A stretch of DNA of 64,000 nucleotides from contig NC_133529.1 in NCBI RefSeq assembly GCF_048544455.1, forward strand, positions 47,159,456 to 47,223,455, given 5' to 3'. Origin of the DNA: Silene latifolia. Taxonomy: Eukaryota > Streptophyta > Magnoliopsida > Caryophyllales > Caryophyllaceae. Positions within the stretch are counted from its first letter, which is position 1. Each line of letters opens with the position of its first letter. The notes beneath the pieces were generated by a model, which was not told the DNA's origin, ran no database searches, and saw only the letters and a program-made list of their open reading frames with translations. Shown piece after piece: positions 1 through 11,006 of the stretch. Both the position numbers and the translations under genes were made by a program.

Positions 1-1882
1 CATTGTTAGTGACGGCGAAGTCCAGTTTGACTGAGATCGAAACATGTTCCCCTTCTAGTGATAATAGGAGGATTCATACCGCGAAGCCTCTCAGGTTTGA
101 TGCACCATCGAAGTATAAGTCCCATGCGTCGGTGTCGGCACAAAGGATGTCTTCGTCAGGAAGTGACCATGTGTCGGTCGTTGTATCCTCATTAACGGGC
201 TTTTCCGCTAGGAATTCGGCGACTGCCCTTCCCTTGATAACCTTGAGGGGTAATAATTTGAGGTCAAATTCGGACAGCATGAGTGTCCACCTAGACAGTC
301 TTCCGTTTAGTACGGATTTTTCCAAGATGTATTTGACCGAGCCCATCTTGAAGTAGATATGAACCGTGTAGCTGAGCATGTAATGTCGCAGCTTTTTTGT
401 TGACCAGACCAAGGCAAGCCATGTCTTTTCCAGTTGGGTGTACCTTGTCTCATACTCGATGAACTTTTTGCTGATGTAGTAGATGGCCCGTTCTTCGCCG
501 TCGTATGTTTGTGCTAGCATTACTCCCATGGCTGTGTCAGTGACAGTCAGGTATAGGGATAAGGAAATTCCTTGCTGAGGCGGCATGAGGATAGGAGGTT
601 TGGATAGAATTTCCCTTATCATGTCGAAGGCCTTTTGACAGTCGTCGTCTCAATCGGTGTGATCGGAGGCGCGAAGTTTCTTGAGGATTGGTTCACAAAT
701 CATAGTGAGTTTGGCTATGAAGCGGCTGATGTATTGAACTTAACCGAGAAATCCTCGAATCTCCTTCTCGTTCTTAGGCCGAGGCATTTGTTGAAGGGCC
801 TTGATTTTGGTAAGATCAATTTCGATGCTTGTCCCAGGAGTTTTCCGGAGGTGACTCCGAATGCACACTTTTGAGGATTTAGTCTCATGTTGTATTTCCG
901 AAGGCGAGCGAAGAATTTCCGAAGGGCGCTAATGTGGCTGTCCCGCTCTTTTGATTTGACGATCATGTCATCGACATACACCTCCACCTCCTTGTGCATC
1001 ATATCATGTAGGAGTGTGGTGGCGGTTCTTTCGTAGGTTGCTCCGGCGTTGATTAGACCGAAGGGCATGACCGTGTAACAATATGTACCCCACTGTGTAG
1101 TGAATGCAGTATTTTGCATGTCGTCCTCAGCCATTTTGATCTGGTTTTACCCAGCATACCCGTCCATGAATGATAAGAGGGCGTGCTTGGAGGTGTTATC
1201 CACCAAGATGTGAACATGTGGCAGAGGGAAGTCGTCTTTTGGACTTACTTTGTTTAGGTCCCTGAAGTCGTTGCAAACCCGAATTCTCCCGTCTTTCTTG
1301 GGTACATGAACTATGTTGGCCACCCAGTCAGAGTATTTTGACACTTTGATGATTCCGGCTTTGAACTGTTTGTCCACTTCTTCCTTGATTTTCAGGGCGC
1401 ATTTGGCGCAACTTTTGTTTCACAGGTTTAGCTTCGGGCTTAATTGTTATCCTGTGCTCTGCAATCTCCCTGTCGATCCCAGGCATGTCTTTGTAGGACC
1501 AGGCAAATACGTCCTTGTATTCCTGTAGGAGGTCGATGAACTGCTGTCTTTCCGAGGGGTCAAGGGTGGTCCCTATCGTAAGTTCTTGAGGTGTATTGTC
1601 GGTCCCTACGTTAATAGGTTCGGTCTTCTCAATGATGGGGGTACTATCTTCTCGTTTGTCAAGTTCTTTGGCTAGGTGAGGTGGGTAGTCACTCAAGTCA
1701 AATTCCTCATATTCGTTCAGAATTGCATTGTAGTTAAAATGAGACGAGTCATAAGAAAACTTAGCGTTCATTAAGTCAACTTGAGCGAAAAGCTCGGATA
1801 GGACAGCCATCTCATGGGCAGTCAGAGGCGACACTGTAGAGGAGGTGGCCCCTGGAACAAGCTCTAGGTTGCTACCTTCCAT
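1..1882 (-). pseudogene. pol: Tat-A pol remnant: reverse transcriptase and RNase H
   Basis: Enzyme that would copy element RNA into DNA. Minus-strand pieces run from 1882 (linker, then KDVFAWSYKDMPGIDREIA) through the RT fingers (PKKDGRIRVCNDFRDLNKVSP, about 1150-1370) and palm (MPFGLINAGATY, then YVDD at about 963-975) to the RT/RNase H connection and RNase H (74-622, AIYYISKKFIEYETRY). The frame is broken near 1140-1150, near 810-850 (a short deletion relative to the related copy at 60949-61584 removes residues after SGKLLG) and near 625-650. An acidic start of a second RNase H (WDLYFDGASN) appears at 74-160 before the window edge. It is clearly a decayed copy; related pol sequence lies at 59061-62540. 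Confidence 0.85.
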
Positions 1883-3299
1883 GGGAGTGGGGATAACCTT
1901 AGTTGACTCGGCCTCTTACGCCGCCACAAGTTTGTGATAAAATAGTGGAAAGAGGACCTTGACCGGGACATCAGAAGTACCAGGAGCTACGACAAACTCT
2001 GACTCAGACTCAGACTCGGACTCTTCTTCACTTCCCTCTTTGAACATAGGGCCTCCTACAGCCTTGTGTAGCTTTCTCTGGGTCAGTATCAGAGATTAAA
2101 GCGGCGGGATCGAACTGGTTATCCTTCAGAGCAATGTTGATGATGTCCACATAGTCGTGGTGCTTGATGTTGTCTTCTCCGAAGAGGAGACTGACGGCTT
2201 GTCCGTCAAGGCATGGGGTTGACTCAGATTTGGTCGATGCAGCTTTGGCGTTGTCGGGGATGAAGTAGCAGTCTTAAAAGACTTCTACGCCCGGGTGTTT
2301 GACCTTAGCTACATAGTCATAGATTGGCTAAGGAAAGCCATTGTGGAGCTCGGATTTTCCCTCGGGGACGAAGTATCCATTAAGAGTCAAATGGTAGGGG
2401 CGGAGGATAACTCCGTGCTTTTTGCGCTTCCGTATTAGGAGGTTCATCTCCTGGATGTCTTCATCGGTAGGCTCATAGCCTAGCCCGAAGGGGATGTTAG
2501 GGACCTTGGCCTGTTTTAAGGGAGGCAAGGTGCTTTTGAGCGGGTTGAGTGGTAAACCCAGGAAATAACCCTGGTGCATCAAGATGCGGTTGATTGTGAG
2601 GTTCGAGAACGGGTTACAATCGAAGGATGTTAATTCATCGGTTAGGGCATTCACATCTTGGAACCCTCACATTTCACTGTCGTCCTCCTCAATGACCTGA
2701 GAGGCTATTCCCTTCTTCATGATAGCCTTGATCGGGGAAGCGGGAATTGTAAATGTTTTCCCGTTGAAAGGGACCCTGATTTTCTGATGGAGGGTTGAGG
2801 TGACGGCCTTGACAGCGTGAATCCAGGGGCGTCCCAGAAGCATGTTGAAAGAGGCGTCGATGTTGACCACCTGAAAACTGGCTTGTCTTTCCAAGGGTCC
2901 AGTTGCAATGGTCAAGGTGATAAGCCCCGCGACCTTACGACGAGTGTCGTCATAGGCGCGTACTCCTTAATTGGTTGGGACCAAGTCCGCTTCTTTGATA
3001 CCCAGTTTGTGAGCCGTCTTGAGGGGAATGACATTGACCTTAGATCCATCATCCACTAGAACCATAGGCACATTCTTCTTGAGGCATTGTACAGTGATGT
3101 ATAAGGCCAAGTTATGGTTGGCTCCGAATGGAGGGATATCTTTGTCAGAGAAGATGACCGGGTTGCTTAGGTCAGGGATATCCCTTGTCATGTGTGCTAC
3201 CACTTCTTCAGGAGAGGAGGTAGAGGGAATTGTTAACTTTTCTAAGGGCTTGTAGCAAAGCCTGCCGATGTTCGAAAGAATGTAGCAATCAGTTGCCAA
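1883..3299 (-). pseudogene. Tat-A aspartic protease and acidic linker remnant
   Basis: Retroviral-type aspartic protease that would cut the gag-pol polyprotein. The minus-strand piece 2967-3299 has LVDDGSKVNVIPL, a divergent form of the catalytic D-S/T-G motif (here D-G-S) with the usual following hydrophobic stretch. The downstream half is 2667-2915, with FQVVNIDASFNMLLGRPWIH, the conserved flap-to-ILGRPW segment. Then come 2328-2654 and a linker to RT with a Ser/Glu-rich stretch (about 1985-2035). The pieces lie in different frames separated by stops, so it is not functional. Placement between gag and RT supports the call. Confidence 0.75.
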
Positions 3300-4280
3300 A
3301 TTGAAATTTCGACCTTTGCTTTTTGCAGCTGTTTAAGGATCGAGTTTTCGGGAACCTTGGGTTGAGTGTCCACGTCCAGGACAGTTTGGTCATTCCTTGT
3401 TGGAATGACTGTTGTATTGTTCGGGTTTTGGTAGGGACGTCCGGACCAGGTGAGATAATCGATCTCTTTTGCTTGTTTGCCCTTTCCCGGAACCATGTAG
3501 ACATCCTCTTTTTCGTCTCCAGATACCGTTGATTTCGGAATCTCAAGGGTACCTTGGAGGGGTATTCATCGGTGGATAGTTTTTGTATGGGATGTTTTTT
3601 GTAGGGTAATGTTTGTGAGGGTAATTTTTGTGAGGTTGATTATTGTGGGGTTGATTATTATGGGGTGCATGCCAGAATGGTCGCGGGAGTAATCCTTTCT
3701 CGTGAGGGTAGTTTTGGGCGTTTAGAGGACCCTCCCTCGAATGCGGTGTTTGTGTTGGTGGGTTGAAAATCAACCGGTGGTAGGCATCCTCAAGACGGGT
3801 AATCCTCTCTGAGAGACTAGCTATGGCTTCCTCCACCTGTTGGAACATGGTGAGCATGGTTGCGGCGCTGAATACGAATATCCCGTCCGGGGTATCTTTC
3901 TCCAAGGCATTCACCTCGTCGTCAATTGGCAGGATGAGGTGTTAGCAATCCAAGGTTGGCTCGTCATCAAATATGGCATGGATTCCCAAGGGGTTCGTTT
4001 TGTTATTTGGTTTGGTGGGTGGAGGTAAAGGTAGTTGTCCCTTTTCGATCATATCTTGGATGGCGTGCTTCAGCTTAAAGCAAACCTCTGTGTCATGACC
4101 CTTTCCCTGGTGATACTGGCAGTAGGCATTGGGATTCCATAAACAGGTTTTCTTGGTCTCAGACGGGTCCGGAGTGGGCCCAATCGATTGTAGTTTCTCT
4201 TGGTCCATAAGTCTTTTTAGGGCACTGGCATAGGTTGTTCCCAAGTTCGTGAATACCCTTTGAGGGCACTGGCATAGGTT
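3300..4280 (-). pseudogene. gag: Tat-A gag C-terminal remnant
   Basis: The minus-strand segment 3942-4280 encodes CQYHQGKGHDTEVCFKLK, a degenerate CCHC zinc knuckle of the kind seen in Tat-lineage gag. Downstream (3543-3914) is a region with a short helical stretch and Asn/His/Pro-rich repeats (PHNNQPHNNQPHKNYPHK). The capsid-forming N-terminal half of gag is missing: at about 4281 the reading frame runs straight into LTR sequence. The sequence AGGGCACTGGCATAGGTT occurs at 4219-4236 and again at 4263-4280, ending exactly at this junction, so the deletion boundary carries an 18-bp direct repeat. Confidence 0.7.
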
Positions 4281-5782
4281 TGTAAAAAGGTTTGAAAAGA
4301 GGGTGTTTGAACCCGTCTTGGTTTGAAAAGGTCGTTTAGACTGCTTTTGTGTCGATATGAAGAACGGGGCTTGAATAATCATCATTGTTTTGACGATATT
4401 CGATGTCGGGTTCGGTTTTGCATGCTTGACATGAATAGTTTTGAAGATGATTATGAACTTATTGTTTTAAGTTCATTTGTTTGTGATTAGTCAATGTTCA
4501 TTATCGTACTCGGGTTAAAATCCGACATGGTATGTGGAACCAAAGATGATTTTGTATTTATGACTAATGCATTTGTGTTGGAAATGTAAAGAAATGAAAT
4601 AAAAAAGGTTTTAAAATACCTTTTTAAAATGCATTTAACCAAATATTATCACTGAAACACGGATTAATCTGTCATGGTGTTAGGAACCAAGGGTGAAAAA
4701 TGTTTTATGGTTAAAAGTTTGTCATGAAAATGATTTAAAATATTTTAAATGGTAAAAACCGATTACAAATAAGAAATGAAATAAAGGGGAAGATGAAACC
4801 AAACACGGCTGGATTAAGGCCTGAGAGGGGGTTTAGGCGCGAGACACCCTGCTATACAAGCAGCCCCTGTCTCCGGCCAAAATCCGGTTTTGGCTCATTT
4901 AACCCATGTTTGAACCATGTTATGCATGTTTTAGCATGTTATACTCATAAGACAAATGAAAAAAATGATAGAAGAGGATTTTTACACCCTCATACTTACA
5001 TGCTAGGCTTGAGACGAGAAATCGACGAAAGTGTATCAACTTTTTTGATCGGAAAACTCGGTTTGAAAACCGTTTAAGCAATGTAAAAAGAGTGTATTAA
5101 GTTTAGTGATGGTGTAGTTTGTTGAGATGGTCAGTCAAGTGATTTAATGCACGATGACGGTACCAAACAATGTGTAAGGCTTGCGTTTTCGATCGGTAGG
5201 TCGAAAACACGCGTCGGTTTGTTACTTGAGAAGTCGAGTCTAGAATTTTAAGGGAGAAATTAGGGGGAGGATAATCGCGTACCTTCAAATGGTGGCATTT
5301 GAGGGGTATTTATAGAAAAATGGGTGGTTGTATGTGTTTTGAGCGACGTGGCTGCATGGGCTGCTCGAGGTGTCTTGTCACTATCACACAATTGTAATCA
5401 TGATTTGTTCTATCCTATGTTTTGGATGACATGATTTGTTCTTGACCATGAAGCATTCCGGGAATCCTTAACATGGATGTTTTGAAAAGAATTATTTTTT
5501 GTGTTTGACTCGGTTTGACTCGTTGTTGGAGTCGGGATTTGAATTTTGAGTCGGATTTTGGTCCCGTGTCGGTTTTGACTCTAGTTAGTGTCATTGTGAC
5601 CCCGTCATCATGCATTAAAAACTCCAGGTACTTTTGAAATGTTTTGTTTTCGAAATCATTTTAAGTTTTCCGACGTATAGTTGTACAAAAATTGTCGAAT
5701 AAACGCTGCGATTCCTAAGCATGTTGTAGTCCAATAATCATCGGGTGTTTGTTGGAGACTCGATATATACTGGGTATCTACA
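4281..5782 (-). repeat. Truncated 5' LTR of Tat element A
   Basis: Aligns along its length with the LTR at 34648-37152 (roughly its last 1.6 kb), sharing for example the stretch with GATATTCGATGTCGGGTTCG and the end GGGTGTTTGTTG...TGGGTATCTACA. The part equivalent to 34648 to about 35556 is deleted. A minus-strand TATA-like box lies at about 5302-5316 (plus strand GGTATTTATAGAAA). AGGCGCGAGA at 4834-4843 is one copy of the Tat family motif. Confidence 0.8.
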
Positions 5783-6618
5783 GAAGTGGTCTTTCCTTGT
5801 TGCGGAATTTAACTTACGATAATCAATACACATTCGCCAACCGGTAATCTTCCTTGTGGGTATTAGCTCGTTCTTGTTATTTTTCACCACCATGGTACCT
5901 CCTTTCTTAGGTACCACTTGAACGGGGCTAACCCACAAGGAATCCGATATAGGGTAGATGATTCCCGCATCAAGCAATTTCATAACCTCCGCTTTTACAA
6001 TTTCTTGCATGTGGGGGTTTAGTATCCTTTGTCCTTGGATGGTAGGTCTATGGTCTTCCTCTAGATGAATCCTATGCATGCAAAGGTCATCTAGACTATA
6101 ATCTATAGCTTTCTCATGTTCTTTCAACACATCAAGCAAACTTTCCAATTGACTATCATCAAGTTTTTCATTGACAATTACGGGTTTGGTTTTAGACTCA
6201 TCAAGGTAAGCATACTTCAAATTAGGGGGAAGAGGTTTTAGGGTTGGGGTTTGTACCTCACTTTCTACCTTTGATGGTTCATTAGGAACATCTTCCACCT
6301 CCATTACACATTCCACCCTCATTACATGTTCTACCTTGGTTGGTTGTTCTTCCTTAGTGGATTGTGATGCTTTTTTGAGAATGTCATTTATCCGCATAGA
6401 TTGCTCACAAGTGAGCTCTTTGTTGTTTGTTAGAGCGGCTTCAAGGAGGTCTACTTCCAATGCCCAATGTTTGTTTTTGGCCTCACTTGCTTCTAAGGCC
6501 TCCAATGCTTCCAAAGGGTCTTTGATGAGAGTAGAACTCGCATGGTCCTCTACACAACAATCTATAAGATCCATCTTGCAAAGTAAACTAAGAGAAAATG
6601 GTGAGAAATACCTTGAGG
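5783..6618 (-). pseudogene. pol: Inverted Athila pol fragment (start of reverse transcriptase)
   Basis: An open minus-strand frame encodes the linker before RT and the first RT block of an Athila element: PPNLKYAYLDESKTKPVI, then LLDAGIIYPISDSLWVSPVQ, VVPKKGG and GWRMCIDYRKLNSATRKDHF. It stops where the Tat LTR begins (5782). The N-terminal part is rich in Glu/Val/Lys repeats. The fragment is opposite in strand to the Athila 3' UTR and LTR that follow at 6619. The related junction at about 32403 has ordinary Athila 3' sequence instead, so the breakpoint is at about 6618. This is the only Athila RT sequence in the window. Confidence 0.8.
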
Positions 6619-6935
6619 AGTGTGTACCCTTAGATTGTTTCCCTTTTAGATAATTTCCGCCACTTAGATGAGGAAAGTGGCTATTCATTTTTATAGATGC
6701 ATCCATTACTTGCTTTTGTGTGCTTAATACTTGGACGTATCGCCATTTTGGCAAGCCCCACCTTGCCTTGAAAGAAGGCATCCTACCTCATGGTTGTCTT
6801 GTTGTGAGTTGAAGGGACAGAGTGAGACCCGCTAATTGTCTCATATCAGCTATATTAGTAGGTTAGTTTAATTAAAGGTCCTAGTTTTAGTCACCTCTTT
6901 ACTCGGGACGAGCAAAGGTTCAGTTTGGGGATGTT
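6619..6935 (+). other. Athila 3' UTR and polypurine tract
   Basis: Nearly identical to 32405-32723. Ends with GGACGAGCAAAGG and CAGTTTGGGGATGTT immediately before an LTR starting TGATGTG; this is the usual Athila 3' arrangement, purine-rich primer then LTR. Its presence before an LTR that is also followed by a primer-binding site shows that the LTR once closed another internal domain to the left. Confidence 0.75.
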
Positions 6936-8698
6936 TGATGTGATTCATATTTGAGCACATGTAGTCCCCGAATTAACCTCGTTCCTATGCTTTATAGCAC
7001 TTATTTGGGTCATTTACTATCTTTAGTTTCCCATTTTCCATATTCTTTGAGGTTTTGTCTCCTTAGTAGAAAAGGATTGCTAACCTTGCATTTATGAGGC
7101 AAAATGGAGCTAAATGGATCGCATCTAATTACCAAGCATCAAAGAGAAAACCGACACTAGAGGCCTAAGTAGATAAATAAAGTGAAATGGGGAATGATGA
7201 AAAGATCCTTGCATCCCCAACACGATCCTTGCGGATTGTTAAGGAGCTAAACAAGAGAAGCACTCTGCCCAAGGATCCGAGTGTGCCACACTACAAGGAT
7301 CCGAGTGGCTTGATCCCAGGACGAGCGGACTGGGCAGCAAGGATCCGAGCGTCCCCTCCCTGATCCGAGCGGATCACAAGACAGAACAGCCCGTGCCACA
7401 GCACGGGACGAGCGGATCGTGGCAGGACTAGTAAGGAGGATCCGCGCATTTCCCTCGGGTGTAATATTTCCTCAAGTTTTCTTAGGGTCTTAATAGTCAT
7501 TTAAGCCCTTAGTAACCCTAATCCTTTTACCTAATCTCTAGTATAAATACCCCTTTGTACTACCTAGATTAGCATCATCTCTTAATCTAATTTTAATCAC
7601 TCTTAATACTCTCTTAAATTAGTTTTAATTTAGTTGTAATACATTTCTCAATATTAATCACATCTCAATCTTTCCTTAATTTCTCTACTGTTCTTCCTTT
7701 TATTTGGGTAATTAGAAGATTATTTGGGTTTATTTGGAGGATTGACAACCTTCCATCAATCATCAAGTACTTCTATTATTCTTTGCTTTATTATTTGGAA
7801 TCATCTTCATAGGTATAATTCCTCTTTACCCTTGTTTAATTATTGTTAATTACTTTCATTTATTCATCATGTTTTGCTTTGTTAGTATGATTGACAACCT
7901 TATTAGCATGCTAAACTTGATCATGAGTGAGTAGTTCTTTAGCTAGGGTTAATAGGGAATTAGGGGAAACAAACATGGGGATTGATCTATGCTTAATCTA
8001 ATATGTTTCCATAATTAATTTGCTTGCTTGTTGTGATTTCAACCTATGTACATATTATGTTTGATGAAATGCGAGCCTATGAATCCTTGCATTTTTTTAT
8101 CCATCCCTTATCTCTTCAATGAGGCTTGTAAGATATAAACCAACTCGAGCCTCATTAGACCATGCATAGAGTTGAATAGGAAGGATTAAGTCGACTTGTA
8201 GGTGTTGTACAGTCTAGACGACTCGGCTCCGGGACCCAAACCTTCTTAGGGGTTGTAAGATATACACTAACTCGATCTCATCACAACAATAAGTGTTTGC
8301 ATCTAGTTGAGAACATGTTTGTATGATCTACTCCCATGAATGCCCTATGAACCCATGACACCCTAGTGCATTTAATCAATTGTTTACAACTCCCTTTTAA
8401 TTGAATTGCTTTGCTTTCATTACTTTACTTTAATTTTGTTGATTAGTTTAGATTACACATCACCTCAATCCAAATTGTGACACCCTAAGACATAGCTTTT
8501 TACAATTGAGAATCCTACATCAATACCCGTCCCTTGGGATCCGACCTTTATTTACCTCTTTACTAAGAGTAGTTTGTGAAGTTATAAATATTGTTTTGCT
8601 TTGCTTTGCTTTCATTACATTACGACGAGTTTGAACCCTACATAAATATTGCTTTTTGGTTTGCTTTCATTACTATATGACGAGTTTGAACCGGACCA
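6936..8698 (+). repeat. LTR of Athila element 2 (5')
   Basis: Begins TGATGTG after the polypurine tract and ends GGACCA just before the primer site. Pairs with 32724-34419. Contains the GGATCCGAGCG motif cluster (7272-7455), a TATA box (7542-7549) and a T-rich leader. Confidence 0.8.
7272..7549 (+). promoter_or_regulatory. LTR promoter region: GGATCCGAGCG cluster plus TATA box
   Basis: Between 7272 and 7455 the motif GGATCCGAGCGTCC and its reverse form GGACGAGCGGATC occur repeatedly with small changes, in both orientations. TATAAATA follows at 7542-7549. The same arrangement is at 33059-33335 in the partner LTR. TATA function is inferred from sequence only. Confidence 0.5.
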
Positions 8699-8702
8699 AA
8701 AA

Positions 8703-8720
8703 TGGCGCCGTTGCCGGGGA
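8703..8720 (+). other. Athila-type primer-binding site
   Basis: TGGCGCCGTTGCCGGGGA, the hallmark primer-binding site of Athila/Tat relatives, 4 bp after the LTR end. The same site is at 34425-34442, and in reverse complement at 15312-15329. Confidence 0.9.
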
Positions 8721-8835
8721 CGGTGTTAAATTGATTTGATTTTCATTAATTATTTTTAGTTGTGTCTTTCTTTACCTTGGAAAGTCAAATTCCTCAAGGT
8801 TGTTCTAACTGTTTTCGAGTTGTTTGATATTTTGC

Positions 8836-9237
8836 ATGACTAGGAGATCACAAGGTAATTTATTACCTATTGATCTTGAAATTGAAAGGACCTTAACCAA
8901 CAATAGAAGAGTTGCTAGAGGTACTTCAAGAGTTGTAGGTATTGGAGAGATTGTGGACATTCAACCAAATAACATTGAGTTCACCAACCCTTTTGCAAGA
9001 GAAGGAGAGGATAACCCAATACAAAACCCACCACAAAATCAACCCACAATGCCTAAATTTTTATCACATTCCGTACCAACCGAGGAGAACCTACCAAATG
9101 GTACTCCTACACCACCACATTTAACGGGTAATTTCATTGCCAAATCCGCATTCATACAATTAGTTGAGAGAAGTCAATTTGGAGGGATGCGTAGTGAAGA
9201 CCCTCATTCCCATATGGAGACTTTTTGTGACTATTGT
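8836..9237 (+). pseudogene. gag: Athila-2 gag, N-terminal part (split by insertion)
   Basis: Gag is the structural protein that packages element RNA. The ATG at 8836 starts MTRRSQGNLLPI, which is repeated at 34558 in the next internal domain, supporting this start. The segment runs through a Pro/Asn-rich stretch to HMETFCDYC and is cut at 9237 by the inserted element 9238-17123. The coding frame resumes in phase after the second copy of the 5-bp duplication at 17124-17128, so this was one exon before the insertion. Confidence 0.8.
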
Positions 9238-11006
9238 TGATACCTGTCGAAGTGAGTACCAAAAATAATATTTATAATTTTCCAAACTACAACTAGCAAG
9301 CGGTAGTAAGGGTCGATCCGCAGGGAGGTAGGGAGTTCTAATTGTCTTAATTTTAGTCTAAGATTAGGGGGTTTTGATTTGAGTTATAACTGAATCTAAA
9401 TGCAAAAATAAAAGAGAAATAATAAAAATTGGAGTAAGCAAATGATAAAAAGGAGCTAAGACGGTCGGTTCACTATAGCTGCGATGGCACATAATCCTAG
9501 GTAAGTACGAAATACAGTCGTGTAGGATGGGTAAAACATGTCCTTTCGGTCCAAGTTAACTAGTAGCTCCTTTCGGCCTATGCTACTAGTCCCTAGGTCT
9601 CACTAATACTAGCTCTCGCCTTGAAAAGTGATTCCTAAAGCCTAAATTACTTATCTTTTGATCTTAGCAATTTAGTCGTCTTAATTCATTAATTAATACC
9701 CCCCCTATCTCTCGATCTACAGTTTGGTCAAAACTAAGCATCTAGCAAGTCTCCTCTCGGTCTCATTGTTAGATATTGCACTTAACGAATCAAACAATGC
9801 TAATCAAACACGGGTCTGGTCGATCGACCAACTACCTCAGTCGATCGACCACACGACACAGTCGGACGACCAGTTAAGCCAGTCGAACGACCATGCCCTA
9901 ATTCGGGGTCACCTATTCTACGCCATTTACGCTATAGCTCCCCTCACATCTTAGCAAAGGTACTTAGCTACTCATAATGGTGATAACAGAAACAATAAAA
10001 TTAACAAAAACCATAAATGAAAACATGATTGATATTATTAAGCAATAGAAACGCAATAAAGTAATTAAGGTTTCGGGAACTATATAACAATTCTAAACTA
10101 TGGAAGAATTAAAGCAAACTGAATTTGAATAAAGTAACAGAAGAATACCGTAAAGAAGAATTGAAGAAGGAAAACCAAAACCCAAAAATGCGGAAAGAAA
10201 ACTTTATTGCTGAAAAACTAATCTAAACTAATGAAAATAATCAAAAGTTCAACTACTGTGTATTGAACCCTAACTATTTCCGATCCCTAAAATTCTCTGA
10301 TGATCTTCTGAAACATCAGGTTACGTTATATAGATAGTCCTAAGTAACTTTTATTCCTAAAACCTAATTACATTGGGCTTTTCTCGTTTCCCAAATTTGC
10401 GTCAGATTAAAATAGCGGTCGATAGACCACATAGGCCAGTCGATCGACCAACCTCCGCTGTACAATAGCTTCTGATAATCGTGCTCTGGTCGATCGACCA
10501 AGGGTGCTGTACAGTAATGCATTCTGACGAATTCTGCAGCGCGCACCGATCTTAAAACGGCTGCCATTTCTTCGTTACTTGGTCAAATCAGGCGTTCTAC
10601 GTGGCTTTGGAAAGCTAAGAGGATAAGCTTTCACCTCCAATTGAAATAACTCGATTATCTGATTTAGAACTCGATATATAGCCATCTTAATAAGGCTGCA
10701 ATGTCGAGAAGCACTTCTTCGCTTGTTTAAGCTTTGCAACTTGTACGCAACCATGCTTTTGCTATCTTTTAGGCCTTGAAACGCGCACCAAGTTCACTTC
10801 CCGAGTCTTTACTCCATGTAAAATGCAATGCTAAGTACTTAGGGACGGATTCGGCTCGATTTCCGCTGGATTCTTCACATTTCTGCAATATTACACAAAA
10901 ACACAAAGTAGACGGAAATAGGGAAAATAGTAGCATAAACTACATAAATGAGCTCTGAAATGCGTGTAAAATAAGATGTAAAACATCATATTTAGGACAC
11001 GCATCA
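9238..11006 (-). repeat. 3' LTR (left) of the Athila derivative
   Basis: 1769 bp, TGATACC...GCATCA. Contains two clusters of GGTCGATCGACC-like motifs (9816-9896 and 10417-10500), a minus-strand TATA-like box (plus strand TTATATA, 10327-10332) and the 105-bp shared module at 10568-10672. It differs from its partner by scattered substitutions and lacks one 21-bp motif copy present at about 16597-16617. Confidence 0.88.

Larger units (their letters stand above)
1..5782 (-). mobile_element. Tat-lineage Ty3/Gypsy element A, 5' part
   Basis: Read on the minus strand this holds a 5' LTR (right), gag, protease, reverse transcriptase and the start of RNase H; the rest lies left of the window. The order gag-PR-RT-RNH and the peptides VFAWSYKDMPG and YVDDMIVKS are typical of the Tat lineage. 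All coding parts carry frameshifts and stops. Its right LTR end (CTACA, 5782) abuts an Athila reverse-transcriptase fragment, so it inserted into Athila DNA. The other flank is outside the window and no target duplication can be checked. The 5' LTR and the front of gag are joined by an internal deletion at about 4281. Confidence 0.85.
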
